Part shown: positions 1-10,034 of the stretch, one piece after another
Position numbering within the stretch: the stretch's first letter is position 1
Layout: each line of letters opens with the position of its first letter
Source: Micromonospora tarensis
GTDB taxonomy: Bacteria; Actinomycetota; Actinomycetes; Mycobacteriales; Micromonosporaceae
Direction: 5' to 3'
Assembly: GCF_016803395.1 (NCBI RefSeq)
Contig: NZ_JAEVHL010000004.1
Span: 31,717 to 95,716, forward strand
Length of the DNA: 64,000 bases
Notes under the pieces: generated by a model
Database searches by the model: none
Told to the model about the DNA's origin: nothing
The model's input: the letters and a program-made list of their open reading frames with translations, nothing else
Translations under genes and position numbers: made by a program

Positions 1-1
1 A

Positions 2-670
2 GTGCACAACACCTACGGCCCGACGGAGATCACGGTCTTCGTCACCGACTACCAACTGCCCGCGGATCGCACGGCCTGGCCGGAGACGTCGAACCGTTCG
101 GTGCCGATCGGCGCGTTGTTCCCGGGCATGGACTGGGTGCTCGTCGACGACCGGCAACGGGTGTCGGAGCGCGACGGCGAACTCTGCGTCCGCGGTGTGC
201 AGCGCTTCGGCGGCTACCTCGATCCGGAGCAGAGCCGAGAGCGGTTCGTCTCCGTCGACGGGGGTGTGGCCAGCACCTACGACGGGACCAGGGCGCTCGT
301 CGCGGAGGACTACTACCGCACCGGCGACCGGTGCCGGTTCGACGGCGGCGAACTGGTCCACCTGGGCCGAATCGACAACCAGGTCAAGATCCGTGGTCAC
401 CGGATCGAGCTGGGCGAGATCGAGGCCGTGCTGCGTCGGCACCCCGGCGTGGTGGCGATGGTCGTCGTCGCGGTCACCGCGTCCGACGGCGAGGTCGAGC
501 TGCACGCCGTCCACACCGGCGACGAGGTGTTCGCCGAACAGTTCGCCGACCTTCTCGCCACGCTGCCCGCCTACATGCATCCCCGACGGTTCCACCATCG
601 CGACTCGGTCCCGGTGACAGCCGTCGGGAAGGTGGACCGGAAACGCCTGACGGCGGAGCTCGCGCGCTGA
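2..670 (+). CDS. NRPS adenylation domain, C-terminal part (cut by window edge)
   Basis: This is the last ~220 residues of an amino-acid adenylation domain that activates a substrate as an acyl-AMP. The frame is open through the left window edge, so the gene starts outside. Visible core motifs in order are A5 (NTYGPTE, at the very start), A7 (YRTGDR), A8 (GRIDNQVKIRGHRIELGEIE) and A10 (PVTAVGKVDRKRL) with the catalytic Lys. The protein stops directly after A10, so it has no carrier domain of its own and must load a PCP in trans. The obvious partner is the C-PCP-TE protein whose start lies 49 bp downstream. Substrate specificity cannot be read because A3-A4 lie outside the window. Confidence 0.9.
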   Translation: MHNTYGPTEITVFVTDYQLPADRTAWPETSNRSVPIGALFPGMDWVLVDDRQRVSERDGELCVRGVQRFGGYLDPEQSRERFVSVDGGVASTYDGTRALVAEDYYRTGDRCRFDGGELVHLGRIDNQVKIRGHRIELGEIEAVLRRHPGVVAMVVVAVTASDGEVELHAVHTGDEVFAEQFADLLATLPAYMHPRRFHHRDSVPVTAVGKVDRKRLTAELAR

Positions 671-719
671 TCGGGTGCTGATCCGCGCGGAATCCCCGTC
701 CGACCGGAAGAAGGAGCAG

Positions 720-3071
720 ATGAGCGCTCAGCCCACCACGACCAGTCCCACAGTGCTCCAGGACGCTCTCTGGTGGATCGGGCAGCGCGCGCGGGACCGG
801 GCCGTCTACAACATCACCTGGCGCCTGGCGGCGTACGAGCCGATCGACGTCGCCGCCCTGAAGGCGGCGTACCAGCAGCTCACCGACCGGCACGACGCAC
901 TGCGGATGTCGCTGCGCCGTCGGGACGACGCGCTGGAGCTGGTGATTCCGGCACGGGTCGAGGCGTCCGTGCAGGTGATCGAGTTCGACGACCCCGGCGA
1001 GACACCGCCCGACGTGCTGTTTCAGGCCGTCGCCGAGGAGGTGCACGGCCGGGAGATCCCGCTCGATCGCGCGCCGCTGGTGCGCCTGGTCGTGGTCCGG
1101 GTGGCCGACCGGTACGAGCTGCTGGTCGTCGGGCATCACGCGGCCGTCGACGGCTGGGCGCTCAACCTGCTCCTGGACGATCTGTCGCAGGCGTACGGGG
1201 CACGCGCGCGGGGCAGCCGCCACGAGTTCGGCACGGCGGCGCCAGGCTTCGCCGAGTACGCGCGGGAACAGACGTGCGGCCACCCGGAGGATCGCTGGCG
1301 CACGAGCCTCGACCACTGGCGCAAGGTGCTGGACGGCGCGTCGGCGGTCACCGTACGCCCCGACCGCGACCAGCACGCCGGCGTGGGTTCGGAGGGCACG
1401 ACGCTGCGGTACGACTTCAGTCCGCAGGCCACCCACGGGATCTCGACACTGGCCCGGCAGGCCGGCACCACACCGTTCTCGGTCATGCTGGCCGCGCTTC
1501 AGATCGTGCTGGCGCGCGGCGGTGCCGGACCGGACGTGACGGTGGGCGTGGTCGTCGCCAACCGGATGAGCCGACGCGACCAGGCACTGGTGGGATATCT
1601 GGCCAACACCTGCGTGGCGCGCTCGTTCGTCACCGCCGAGGACACCGTCGCCGACGCCGTCTGCCGGGCCCGGGACAACCTGTGGGAGATGATGGGGCAC
1701 CAGGCCGTGCCCTATCCCACCGTCTTCGCCGCTCTCCCCGCCGCCCTCCAGACCGAACTCGGCGGCACACCCCCGATCCTGCTGAACTATCTGGGGCCGG
1801 TGAGTGATCTGCGCCTGGGCACTGCGGAACTGTCCATCCGGCCCAATCCCGGCCGGACCGCCCGCACCGACCTCGCTCTGACGTACTGGGACGACCGGGG
1901 CGGCCTGGTCGCCGAGGTGGAGTACGCCACCGCGCGGTACGACGAGCGGACGATGCTGGCCCTGCTGCGTGACCTCGACGTGGTGCTCGCCGAGGACCCG
2001 GGAACCGCTCTGCACTCGATCCGGGTGTCGACCCGGTCCAGCCGACGCCGCCCGAGCCCGGTGGCCGAGCCGTCGGCGCGCACGGACCTGTCCGAGTCGG
2101 CCGCCATCGGCCTGGTCTCCGATGCCTGGGCCGAACTGCTCGGCTATCCCCCGAACGATCTCGACGAGGACTTCTTCGCGAGCGGCGGGCATTCGCTCAA
2201 CGCCGTCCAGTTCGTCGCGGCACTCGCGGAGCGGGCGGACGTGCGCCTCGACCTGGCCGCCTGGGTGGCGACCCCCACCGCCGGCCAGATGGTCCACCAG
2301 CTACTGGGCGCCGAGCCGCCGACATCGGCGCCGAGCACGCTGGTGTCCCTGGTGGAGGGCGGTGACCGGCACCTGCACCTGATCGGCGGCGCCGGTGGCA
2401 CCCCGAACGACTTCCGGGAGATCATTGCCGCACTTCCGGCCGGCTGGCGGGTCACCTGGTCGCAGGAGCGCGAACCGCTGGACTCCGTGCCCGCCATGGC
2501 GCGGCGGTACCGAACCGACCTGGACGCCGCCGGGGCCCGCCCGGACGTCATCTGCGGATGGTCGGTCGGTGGGTTGATCGGCTACGAGATGCTCGTCCAG
2601 TACGGCGACGCGGCTCCGGCCCTGGTGCTGATCGACTCTCCGGCGCCGATCGGTTACCCCACCGGCGCCGACGCCACCCGGTGTGAGCTGCACGATTTCG
2701 TGACGTTGGTCTGTTCGTCGCTCGGGGTCGCCGGCGCGATGCCCCGCGTGTCTGGCGACGAGGTTCCGCTGACCCTGCTCGCCCTCGCCGCCCGGCTGCG
2801 CGCCAAGGGGCAGGCCGTCTCCGCCGACGTCCTGTTCGACAGGTGGGCGGCGTACCGGCGGCAGTCGACTGCGGGAGCGGCGTACACCAGCGCCGCCACC
2901 GTGACCGTGCCGGCGGTGCTCGTCGACGCCGAACTCACCACCGCCGACACCCGGGCGTGGGCCGCCCGGCTGCGACCCGCGCCACGGACCGTCCGGGTGG
3001 ACGGCGACCACTTCGGCGTGCTTCGTGGGGTACCCGCCAGCCAGGTCGCCGACGCGATCGCGGCGCTGTAG
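720..3071 (+). CDS. NRPS C-PCP-TE protein (condensation, carrier, thioesterase)
   Basis: A 783-residue three-domain NRPS. The condensation domain occupies about residues 10-430 and has an intact C3 motif HHAAVDGW. A PCP follows around residue 490 with GGHSL at the phosphopantetheine serine. A C-terminal thioesterase follows from about residue 545 with the nucleophile motif GWSVGG and a late catalytic His in GDHFG. It has no adenylation domain, so it must be loaded by a separate enzyme, probably the stand-alone A domain just upstream. It should join one residue to an upstream acyl chain and release the product by hydrolysis or cyclisation. The ATG at 720 was preferred over upstream GTG 675 because AAGGAG sits 4 bp before it and the C-domain homology begins soon after. 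Confidence 0.9.
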   Translation: MSAQPTTTSPTVLQDALWWIGQRARDRAVYNITWRLAAYEPIDVAALKAAYQQLTDRHDALRMSLRRRDDALELVIPARVEASVQVIEFDDPGETPPDVLFQAVAEEVHGREIPLDRAPLVRLVVVRVADRYELLVVGHHAAVDGWALNLLLDDLSQAYGARARGSRHEFGTAAPGFAEYAREQTCGHPEDRWRTSLDHWRKVLDGASAVTVRPDRDQHAGVGSEGTTLRYDFSPQATHGISTLARQAGTTPFSVMLAALQIVLARGGAGPDVTVGVVVANRMSRRDQALVGYLANTCVARSFVTAEDTVADAVCRARDNLWEMMGHQAVPYPTVFAALPAALQTELGGTPPILLNYLGPVSDLRLGTAELSIRPNPGRTARTDLALTYWDDRGGLVAEVEYATARYDERTMLALLRDLDVVLAEDPGTALHSIRVSTRSSRRRPSPVAEPSARTDLSESAAIGLVSDAWAELLGYPPNDLDEDFFASGGHSLNAVQFVAALAERADVRLDLAAWVATPTAGQMVHQLLGAEPPTSAPSTLVSLVEGGDRHLHLIGGAGGTPNDFREIIAALPAGWRVTWSQEREPLDSVPAMARRYRTDLDAAGARPDVICGWSVGGLIGYEMLVQYGDAAPALVLIDSPAPIGYPTGADATRCELHDFVTLVCSSLGVAGAMPRVSGDEVPLTLLALAARLRAKGQAVSADVLFDRWAAYRRQSTAGAAYTSAATVTVPAVLVDAELTTADTRAWAARLRPAPRTVRVDGDHFGVLRGVPASQVADAIAAL

Positions 3072-3095
3072 GCAGCGCCGGGGGTCACCCACTGG

Positions 3096-5855
3096 TCAGC
3101 GTCGGCGCGGGTCGGGCGCTGGCAACGCCCGCCGATCGACCTTGCCGTTCGACGTCAACGGAAGCGCGTCCAGGAACACGACCTGCGCGGGGACCATGTG
3201 TCGCGGCAGCTTGCCGGCCAGGTGCTCGCGGACGTCCCGCTCGGTCAGGTCGGCCTCGGTCACCACGTACGCCACCAGGCGTTTACCGCTCTGCGCGGCG
3301 CCCTGGGCGACGACGACGGCGGCACCCACCCCGTCGTGGGCGAGCAACGCCGCCTCGATCTCGCCGAGTTCGATCCGATGCCCATGGATCTTGACCTGGT
3401 AGTCGCTGCGACCGAGGAACTCAAGCGTCCCGTCCGGCAGGTATCGGGCCAGGTCACCCAGGCGGTACAGGCGCTCGCCGGTGCCCGGGTGCGAGATGAA
3501 CGCCGCCCGGGTCGTCTGCTCGTCCCGCCAGTACCCCATCGCCACGCCGACTCCGCCGACGTGGAGGTCACCGGCCACCCAGTCCGGACGCCGCCGCAGC
3601 CCAGCATCCAACACCTCGAACCACTGGTTCGACAGGGGCCTGCCGTACGGGATGCTGGGTTGCGAAGGGTCGACCTCCCGGATGACGTGGTGGATCGACC
3701 AGATCGACGCCTCTGTCGCGCCGCCGAGGCTGACCAGTTCGATCCCCGGCCCCGCCAGCGCGCGGATGCGGTCCGGCAGGGTGACCGGAATCCAGTCGCC
3801 GCTCAGCATCGCCAGTCGCAACGACGGCGGGAGCTGCGCTCGGCTGGCCACCGCGTATCCGACGAGCATCTCCATCAGCGCGGGCACCGTGTTCCAGAGC
3901 GTGACGTCGTGGCGCTGGAGCAGCTCCGCCCAGTGCCACGGTGCCCGGCTGGTGCCGGGGTCGGGCATCACCAGGGCGCCACCGGCGGCGAGCGGACCGA
4001 AGATGTCGTAGACCGACAGATCGAAGCTCAGCGGCGTCAGGGCCAGCACCCGATCGGTGGGACCGACCTGGAACCGCTCGTTGATGTCCAGCACGGTGTT
4101 CACCGCACCGCGGTGGTCGATCATCACTCCCTTGGGCTGCCCGGTCGAGCCCGACGTGTAGATCACGTACGCCAGATCGGTGATCTGTTGCGCCCGCCGG
4201 GACACCGACGCGACCTCGCCGACCAGCATCGCTGCGTCGACAGTGACCACCTGGACGGCCGGGGGCCAGGGCAGGCTGCCGGCGAGCCCGGCGTCGGTGA
4301 CGGCGATCGCCGTGTCGGCGTGTCGCAGCAGGTGGTGGAGACGCTCCTGCGGCAGATCCGGATCCACCGGCACGTAGGCGGCACCGGACTCGAGGATGCC
4401 CAGCGCCGCGACGATCTGCTCCCACCCCTTGTCCAGGACGATGGCCACCAGCTCGTTCGGCCGGACACCCAGGTCGCGCAACCGGTCCGCCAGAACCGTC
4501 GCGGCCGTGGCCAGCTCGCGGTAGCTCACAGTGCGGTCGCTTGTGATCACCGCCGGTCGGTCGGGCCCGACCCGCGCCTGTTCCCAGAACATCTGGTGCA
4601 GCAGTTGCCCGTCGACCGGCTTCGCGGTGTCGTTGACCCGACGTCGGACCGCCTCCTGCCGCGCGGGCAGGCGGACCTCGACGCCGACCTCCGCAACATC
4701 GATCGCGTCTGCCCCGTCGACCGCGACCGCCCCGGCGAGTTGGGTGAGCACGTCGACGAAGCTCGCCATCATGTCCTCGGCGAGATCCGGCACGAGTACC
4801 GCGTCGACGGTGTCCCAGGTTATCGCCAGCTCTCCGTCCTCGTCCGCGATGTCACAGCCGAGTAGCAGCCCGGGGGCGACCCGGCACTCGTAGCCGACCA
4901 CACCGCCGCCCAAAGTCCAGCCGGACAGGCCGGAGCGGGTCACCCCGTCCCCCACCCGACAACTGAACTGCACACCCAGGGTGTCGGGCGGGTCACCGTC
5001 GGCCACCTCATCACCCGCGTGCCCCCGGGCGGCGTCGCCGCGCAGCCGACGGTTCAGCTCCCCCAGCCGGGCCCCGAACGACGTGGTCGGATCGGCGTCG
5101 AGCAGCAGCGCCGCGGCACGCCGGCCGTCGCCCGGCCCGGCCCCCTCGATCAGGTTCACCGCGAAGCTCGGCGGCGTGCACCACAGACCCAGCACCTCTG
5201 CGAACACCTGGGCGAACAGCGCCCGGGGCGACACGCCCAGCCGCGACGCCTGAGCCAGCAGCGCGTCCGACAGCCCGCCGGCAATCCGGTGCCGGCGCCG
5301 TACGGCCACCGGGCGCGCCGGGAACGGGGGTCGGGCGAGGGGCAGTTGGGGGCCGGAGCCAACTGGGTCCGGCCCTGGCCGGTGCGGCCGGCGCGGCTCC
5401 GGCACGCCGGGCGGCGTGATCCCGCCCGGTGCCCCGTCACATGTCCCGGTCAGGTACAGACGTCGCAGCTCCTGACCGAGGCGCTCGGTGCGGTCGGCGT
5501 CGATCGTCCGGTCGTCGACGACGATGTGGATCCGGGCGAGCCGGCCCGCCATCATCGTGACCCGCGCCTCGATCGCGGCACCCGGCCCCGGGTACGTCTG
5601 CTCGCCGAGCAGCTCCTCGCGGACCTGGGCCAGCCGCCGATCCCGCTCGACCTCGGTCTCCTGCCGAACGTCGAGCACGACCGGGCCGGGCTCGGTGGTG
5701 TCCGTGGCCGGCCCCGCCGAACCGGCGGCGGCGGACACGACAGCAGGCGACAGGGCGTGCCGGCTCGCCAACCGCCGCCACGCCACCGCGAAGGCGTCGA
5801 CGTCGAGGTCCCGGATGTCCACTTCGAAGTAGGTGCGGGCGACAGCGGCGGACAT
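3096..5855 (-). CDS. NRPS with N-terminally truncated Cy domain and Cys-specific A domain
   Basis: 919 residues. The first ~400 align by eye with the heterocyclization domain of the other NRPS here, but start after the Z1 motif (FPLxxxQxAYxxGR), which is missing. The DxxxxD signature is readable as DDRTID. Residues ~430-915 are a complete adenylation domain: A3 YTSGSTGQPKGV, FDLSVYDIFG, A5-like LGGATEASIWS, A8 GRSDYQVKIHGHRIELGEIE, A10 LPLTSNGKVDRRAL. Pocket residues read DLYNLSLIWK, the classical cysteine code. The protein ends after A10 without a PCP, so it works in trans. Its start lies 6 bp after the stop of a GNAT gene, which suggests translational coupling and rules out a hidden upstream N-terminus. 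Confidence 0.88.
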   Translation of the reverse strand: MSAAVARTYFEVDIRDLDVDAFAVAWRRLASRHALSPAVVSAAAGSAGPATDTTEPGPVVLDVRQETEVERDRRLAQVREELLGEQTYPGPGAAIEARVTMMAGRLARIHIVVDDRTIDADRTERLGQELRRLYLTGTCDGAPGGITPPGVPEPRRPHRPGPDPVGSGPQLPLARPPFPARPVAVRRRHRIAGGLSDALLAQASRLGVSPRALFAQVFAEVLGLWCTPPSFAVNLIEGAGPGDGRRAAALLLDADPTTSFGARLGELNRRLRGDAARGHAGDEVADGDPPDTLGVQFSCRVGDGVTRSGLSGWTLGGGVVGYECRVAPGLLLGCDIADEDGELAITWDTVDAVLVPDLAEDMMASFVDVLTQLAGAVAVDGADAIDVAEVGVEVRLPARQEAVRRRVNDTAKPVDGQLLHQMFWEQARVGPDRPAVITSDRTVSYRELATAATVLADRLRDLGVRPNELVAIVLDKGWEQIVAALGILESGAAYVPVDPDLPQERLHHLLRHADTAIAVTDAGLAGSLPWPPAVQVVTVDAAMLVGEVASVSRRAQQITDLAYVIYTSGSTGQPKGVMIDHRGAVNTVLDINERFQVGPTDRVLALTPLSFDLSVYDIFGPLAAGGALVMPDPGTSRAPWHWAELLQRHDVTLWNTVPALMEMLVGYAVASRAQLPPSLRLAMLSGDWIPVTLPDRIRALAGPGIELVSLGGATEASIWSIHHVIREVDPSQPSIPYGRPLSNQWFEVLDAGLRRRPDWVAGDLHVGGVGVAMGYWRDEQTTRAAFISHPGTGERLYRLGDLARYLPDGTLEFLGRSDYQVKIHGHRIELGEIEAALLAHDGVGAAVVVAQGAAQSGKRLVAYVVTEADLTERDVREHLAGKLPRHMVPAQVVFLDALPLTSNGKVDRRALPAPDPRRR

Positions 5856-5861
5856 GGCGGT

Positions 5862-6428
5862 TCAGCTGCCGAAGCGGTCGCGGAGGTCCGGCCAGACGTA
5901 GCGCAGCTTGGCCGGCGTGCCGGCGAGCCGCTCCGGATCACCGCCGGGCGGATCGACCATGGCGCGCTCGACCGAGCGACCGCCCTGCGCCGTGTAGAAG
6001 GCCTGTGCCGCGACGTTCTGCTCCAGCACCCACAGGTACATCGAGACGCCTGCGCCGTGCTCCAGCACGGCCCGGGCGGCACTGGCGATCAGACTGGCCC
6101 CGATCCCGCGCCGCTGGTGGTCGCGCACCACGTGCAGGTTGTCGACGAGAGCGCCCCACTGCTCGTCGTCATCGAAGACCACGTGCACGAAACCGGCGGT
6201 CTCGGCGCCGACGTACGCCATGATCGTGGCGCTGCCACCGCCACCGGCGGCCAGCCGCCGTGCCCACACCGCGCGTCGGTCGGACTCCACGTCGCCGTCG
6301 AGAAAGGCGTCCGAGTACGCGCCCCGGTAGAAGCGGCGCCAGCTCGCGGCGTGAATCATCGCCACCTGCTCGGCATCGCTTGCCGAGGCCAGCCGATACG
6401 ACACCGCGGACGGACCTATCACCACCAC
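5862..6428 (-). CDS. GNAT-family N-acetyltransferase
   Basis: 188 residues with a typical GNAT fold. The acetyl-CoA binding motif A is recognisable as RDHQRRGIGASLIASAA, followed by a C-terminal stretch of the form NVAAQAFYTAQGG. The acceptor is unknown. It is the first gene of a two-gene leftward operon with the truncated Cy-A protein, so it may acetylate a cysteine-derived intermediate or serve as self-protection (inference). The start is a GTG at 6428; a GTG at 6425 is equally possible. The divergent promoter region to the GcvT-like operon is 6429-6674. Confidence 0.85.
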   Translation of the reverse strand: MVVIGPSAVSYRLASASDAEQVAMIHAASWRRFYRGAYSDAFLDGDVESDRRAVWARRLAAGGGGSATIMAYVGAETAGFVHVVFDDDEQWGALVDNLHVVRDHQRRGIGASLIASAARAVLEHGAGVSMYLWVLEQNVAAQAFYTAQGGRSVERAMVDPPGGDPERLAGTPAKLRYVWPDLRDRFGS

Positions 6429-6674
6429 ATTAGCCTCCGAACATGATCGATGCCAGAAAGGACTCTAGCCGATCTGGCAACGCCCGAACAAAGACCTGCG
6501 GGCATTCGGACGGATCCACCACAGATATCGACGTATGTACAACCGTGAACGCCAACGGGTACAGTGGCTCCGCAACGAAAGCTCGATCCACGGGGGAGCG
6601 ATGCTGCGTCAGTCATGCCCGATGCCCTCGCCAGGTTGCGGCCCAGGTCGACAGGCAGGCCCCGGGGCCACCTG

Positions 6675-7757
6675 ATGGAACTTCGCCGCTCACCACTACA
6701 CGAAGATCATTTTCGGCAGGGCTGCCGGATGACGGAAACCGACGGCTGGATCATGCCGCTCGAGTTCTCCGGCGTATTCAGGGAGTACCAGGCTCACCGC
6801 CGGAGTTCCGTTATCTGGGACGCGTCGAATCTCGGTTCGATAAGAGTCAGCGGACCCGGCGCTCTCGACCTCCTACAGACCGCGTTCACAAATGATTTGC
6901 GACGCTGTGAGGTGGGGCGGAGTCAGTACACTTTCCTGCTTTCCGAGGTCGACGCGGGAATCATCGACGACCTCATGATCTGGCGCGTCGACACCGAGCT
7001 GTTCTACCTCACCCCGAACAGGCCCGAGCCGGTCCTGCGGGCTCTCCGGCAGCTTCGGAAGCACGACCGTCATCCGCCGTGCGACATCGAGGACGTCTCC
7101 TCCGACCGGGTGCTCCTGGCCTTGCAGGGGGCGCAGGCGAGGGAACGGATGGCGGAGCTGGCCCCGCCCGCCGCGACGATGCCGGCGCTGCGCGTACGAA
7201 GAATGACGCTGGCCGGCGGCGACGCCCTCGTGGCGACGACCCGGTTCGGCGGCCAGGTCGGCTTCGAGCTTCACCTGACGCCGCCAGTTGCCCGGACCGT
7301 CTACCGCACGCTCGTCGCCCGCGGAGTCGCGCCGGCCGGCCTGGGCATGCGGGAGACACACCGGCTCGAGTCCGGCATCCCCCGCTACGGCTTCGAGTTG
7401 AGCACGGCGGTCACCCCGTTGGAGACGGGCAGTTCCCAGGCGGTCAGCTTCGGCACCGACTTTCTCGGTCGGAGCGCGCTGCTCGCCCGGCGGGAGCGGG
7501 GCGCCCAGCGGCTGCTGCGCACGATCGTCATGCGCACCCGCCAGGTGCCCACCGCCGGCAGTGACGTGCTGGCCGGGGACGAGCGGATCGGGCAGGTCAC
7601 CAGCGGCAACTTCTCGCCCCGCCTGCACCGCGGCATCGGGTTCGCCTTCGTCCGTCCCGAGGAGCCACCCGGCAGCGAGGTGACCGTCCGCACCCAGCGA
7701 GGTGGCGTGGCCGCCGAGATCGTCGCCACGCCGATCGAGTTCGAGGCGGCACGATGA
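6675..7757 (+). CDS. GcvT-like aminomethyltransferase family, folate-dependent enzyme
   Basis: 360 residues, similar throughout to the T-protein of the glycine cleavage system. It starts LRRSPLHEDH, has the IIDDL stretch where GcvT carries its catalytic Asp, and a C-terminal barrel domain with GQVTSGNFSPRL. The family moves one-carbon units to or from tetrahydrofolate. No H, P or L protein genes are nearby, so housekeeping glycine cleavage is unlikely. It heads a tight operon with a P450 (4-bp ATGA overlap) and other tailoring genes, so a biosynthetic one-carbon or demethylation role is inferred. The ATG at 6675 was chosen because homology starts there; the frame is open 37 codons further upstream without similarity. 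Confidence 0.85.
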   Translation: MELRRSPLHEDHFRQGCRMTETDGWIMPLEFSGVFREYQAHRRSSVIWDASNLGSIRVSGPGALDLLQTAFTNDLRRCEVGRSQYTFLLSEVDAGIIDDLMIWRVDTELFYLTPNRPEPVLRALRQLRKHDRHPPCDIEDVSSDRVLLALQGAQARERMAELAPPAATMPALRVRRMTLAGGDALVATTRFGGQVGFELHLTPPVARTVYRTLVARGVAPAGLGMRETHRLESGIPRYGFELSTAVTPLETGSSQAVSFGTDFLGRSALLARRERGAQRLLRTIVMRTRQVPTAGSDVLAGDERIGQVTSGNFSPRLHRGIGFAFVRPEEPPGSEVTVRTQRGGVAAEIVATPIEFEAAR

Positions 7758-9019
7758 CTGCCACCGCCGAGGCCAGTCCGGTCACCCCCATCGACATCTT
7801 CGATCCGATGTCGCCGGCCACCCTGAAAGATCCCTATCCCGCCTACGCCCGCCTGCGTGACCGCTGTCCGGTCGGGCTCCTGGAGCCGCTCGACATGTGG
7901 GTGGTCGGCCGTCACCCTGACGTGCGGAGCATCCTCTCGGCGCCGGATTCGTTCTCCGCCGCACTCGCGTTCGGCAAGGACTCCTCCCTCAGCGATCCGC
8001 GGGACCCCACCCCGCGCCGCCTGAACCTCAGATTCGCCGGCGACTCCGGCGGCGTCGTCTCGTCCAGCGACGGAAGCGAACACGTCCGGCTCCGCCGCAT
8101 GGTGGCCAGAAACCTCGCCAAGCCACAGCTCGACGCGCTCGATGCGACGGTCGGCGACCAGGTACGGCGGGTGGTCGCGCAGCTCGCCGGCCGTGGCCCC
8201 CGGTTCGACGTGGTGAATGATCTCGCCAAACCGGTGGCGGTGAAAGCGATCGGCCGGGTCATGGGCCTGAGTGACGAGGTCGCCGACACGCTGGCCGCCT
8301 GGGTCGACCTCACGTTCCGGTCCCTCGACCCGGGCGACGAGCTGTCCACGGCAGCCGCCGAGAAACCGCTGATGCGGAGCAACCTGGCCTCCTTTCGGGC
8401 GGTGACGTCGTTTCTCGGGCGGGCGGCCGCCGACCCGTCGATCAGGTCCAACTCGCTGGTCGAGACCTGGCGGCAGGCCGACACGCCGAAGGCGCGCGAG
8501 GAGGTCATCCTCGCCGTCCTGCAACTGTTCCAGGCCGGCTACGAGACGATCGTCTCCGCCCTTGGCTACTTCGTCGACAGGTTCCTGGTCGACCAGTCCT
8601 CGTCACTGCTGCACCGGACGGCGTCGGATCGTCTCGCCGACGTCATCGACGAGGGAATGCGGTTGGCGTCGCCGGTACGGGCCACCTTCCGCGTCGCGGT
8701 GGGTGACCAGATCGTCGACCGGACCCGCATTCCCGACGGCGCGATGGTGATGGTGCTGATCGCCTCGGCGAACCGAGATGACCGGGTCTACAGCGATCCG
8801 GACGAGGCCCGCCTGGGCCGGCCAACGACGAGCCTGGCCTTCGGCGCGGGTCCGCATCGGTGCCTGGGCCGGGCACTGGCCCACCTGGAACTGCGCCACG
8901 TGCTGACCACCCTGCTCGCCTCGACCAAGAGCCTCTCGGCTGACGGCGCCGCCCAGACCAGCGCGAACATCCTGAAGGCCAGCTACGAACACCTACCGGT
9001 ACGGGCCGAATGGCGCTAG
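7754..9019 (+). CDS. Cytochrome P450
   Basis: 421-residue soluble bacterial P450. The I-helix oxygen-binding motif is AGYET. An EGMR match to ExxR is present, and the haem loop is FGAGPHRCLGRAL with the ligand Cys. It overlaps the GcvT-like gene by 4 bp, so the two are translationally coupled. A small ferredoxin gene at 15721 in the same operon is the likely electron donor. The substrate is unknown, but hydroxylation of a carrier-bound or free amino-acid intermediate is plausible from context. Confidence 0.93.
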   Translation: MTATAEASPVTPIDIFDPMSPATLKDPYPAYARLRDRCPVGLLEPLDMWVVGRHPDVRSILSAPDSFSAALAFGKDSSLSDPRDPTPRRLNLRFAGDSGGVVSSSDGSEHVRLRRMVARNLAKPQLDALDATVGDQVRRVVAQLAGRGPRFDVVNDLAKPVAVKAIGRVMGLSDEVADTLAAWVDLTFRSLDPGDELSTAAAEKPLMRSNLASFRAVTSFLGRAAADPSIRSNSLVETWRQADTPKAREEVILAVLQLFQAGYETIVSALGYFVDRFLVDQSSSLLHRTASDRLADVIDEGMRLASPVRATFRVAVGDQIVDRTRIPDGAMVMVLIASANRDDRVYSDPDEARLGRPTTSLAFGAGPHRCLGRALAHLELRHVLTTLLASTKSLSADGAAQTSANILKASYEHLPVRAEWR

Positions 9020-9113
9020 CTGAGCACCGCCCCGACGTCGTGGCACAGCCAGCACAGCGTCCGGCCCGCGCCGGCGCGATCGTCATCACACGAGCGACGA
9101 GGGAGTGGATCGG

Positions 9114-9964
9114 ATGCGCGTAGCGTTCATCGGTGCAGGGCTCATGGGCGCACCCATGGTGGAGCGAGTCATCGAAGCGGGCCACCAGGTGGTGGTCGCG
9201 TCCCGCGATCCGGGCGCCGGCCGGAGTCCTGGTCCGTGGTGGCGGACCCCGGGGCCGCAGCCGCCGACGCGGACGTGGTGTGCTCGATCCTGCCGGACTC
9301 CGCCGAGGTCCGCTCGGTCGTCGCGGCCGTGCTGGAGTCGGCCCGACCGGGCACGGTGCTCCTGGAGATGACCACGCACTCTCCGGACGTCGCCCGCGAG
9401 TTGGCGAAGGAGGCCGAGACGCGCGGCATTGCCTATCTCGACTGCCCGGCCGGCGGCGGGGTGCTGGCCGTACGCACGGGCACCCTCGCCATCTGGGTCG
9501 GCGGGTCGGCGGAGGCCCTGGAACGGGCGCGTCCCGTGCTGCACGAGATCGGAGATCCGGCGAAGCTGCGTCACTGCGGGCCGGTCGGCGCGGGGCTGGT
9601 GGTGAAGCTCGTCAACAACTACCTCGTCGCGGTCAACGCCATCGCCTCCGGCGAGGCGCTCGCGATGGTGCGCGAGGCGGGCGTGGACGTGCGGCTCGCG
9701 ATAGAGGCGATCACGTCCGGCGGAGGCGGCGCCAACGCCCAGTTGGCGAACCTCTACCCCAACCGGGTTCTCGCCGGCGACTTCGCCGCCGGATTCAAGC
9801 TGGGCTACATGGTCAAGGATCTGCGCCACGCGTCCGACCTCGCCGGGCTCACCGGCGTGCCGACGCCCGTCGGCCAGGCGGCCGCGAAACGGATGGACGA
9901 GGCCCGGGCCGCGTACGGCGACGCCGTCGACTTCGGCTCGGTGGCGCGACTGTACGGCTGGTAG
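9114..9964 (+). pseudogene. 3-hydroxyisobutyrate dehydrogenase-like enzyme with one frameshift
   Basis: Two frames together make one beta-hydroxyacid dehydrogenase of usual length (~283 residues). The first frame (from ATG 9114, after a GAGGGAG site) carries the Rossmann motif IGAGLMGAPM and runs to about 9215. The second frame carries the rest from about 9225: DCPAGGG substrate loop, GLVVKLVNN with the catalytic Lys, and the C-terminal helical domain to the stop at 9964. One extra base between 9211 and 9235 would restore a single frame. Three other genes here show the same defect, so a sequencing indel is as likely as a real mutation. If intact it would oxidise a hydroxy acid or reduce a semialdehyde with NAD(P). 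Confidence 0.8.
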
Positions 9965-10034
9965 GGCGGTCCACCGGGCAGCGGCGGCACCCGGCGCCGC
10001 CGCTGAATTCGTCGACTGGGAGCAGAGGAGCCAC

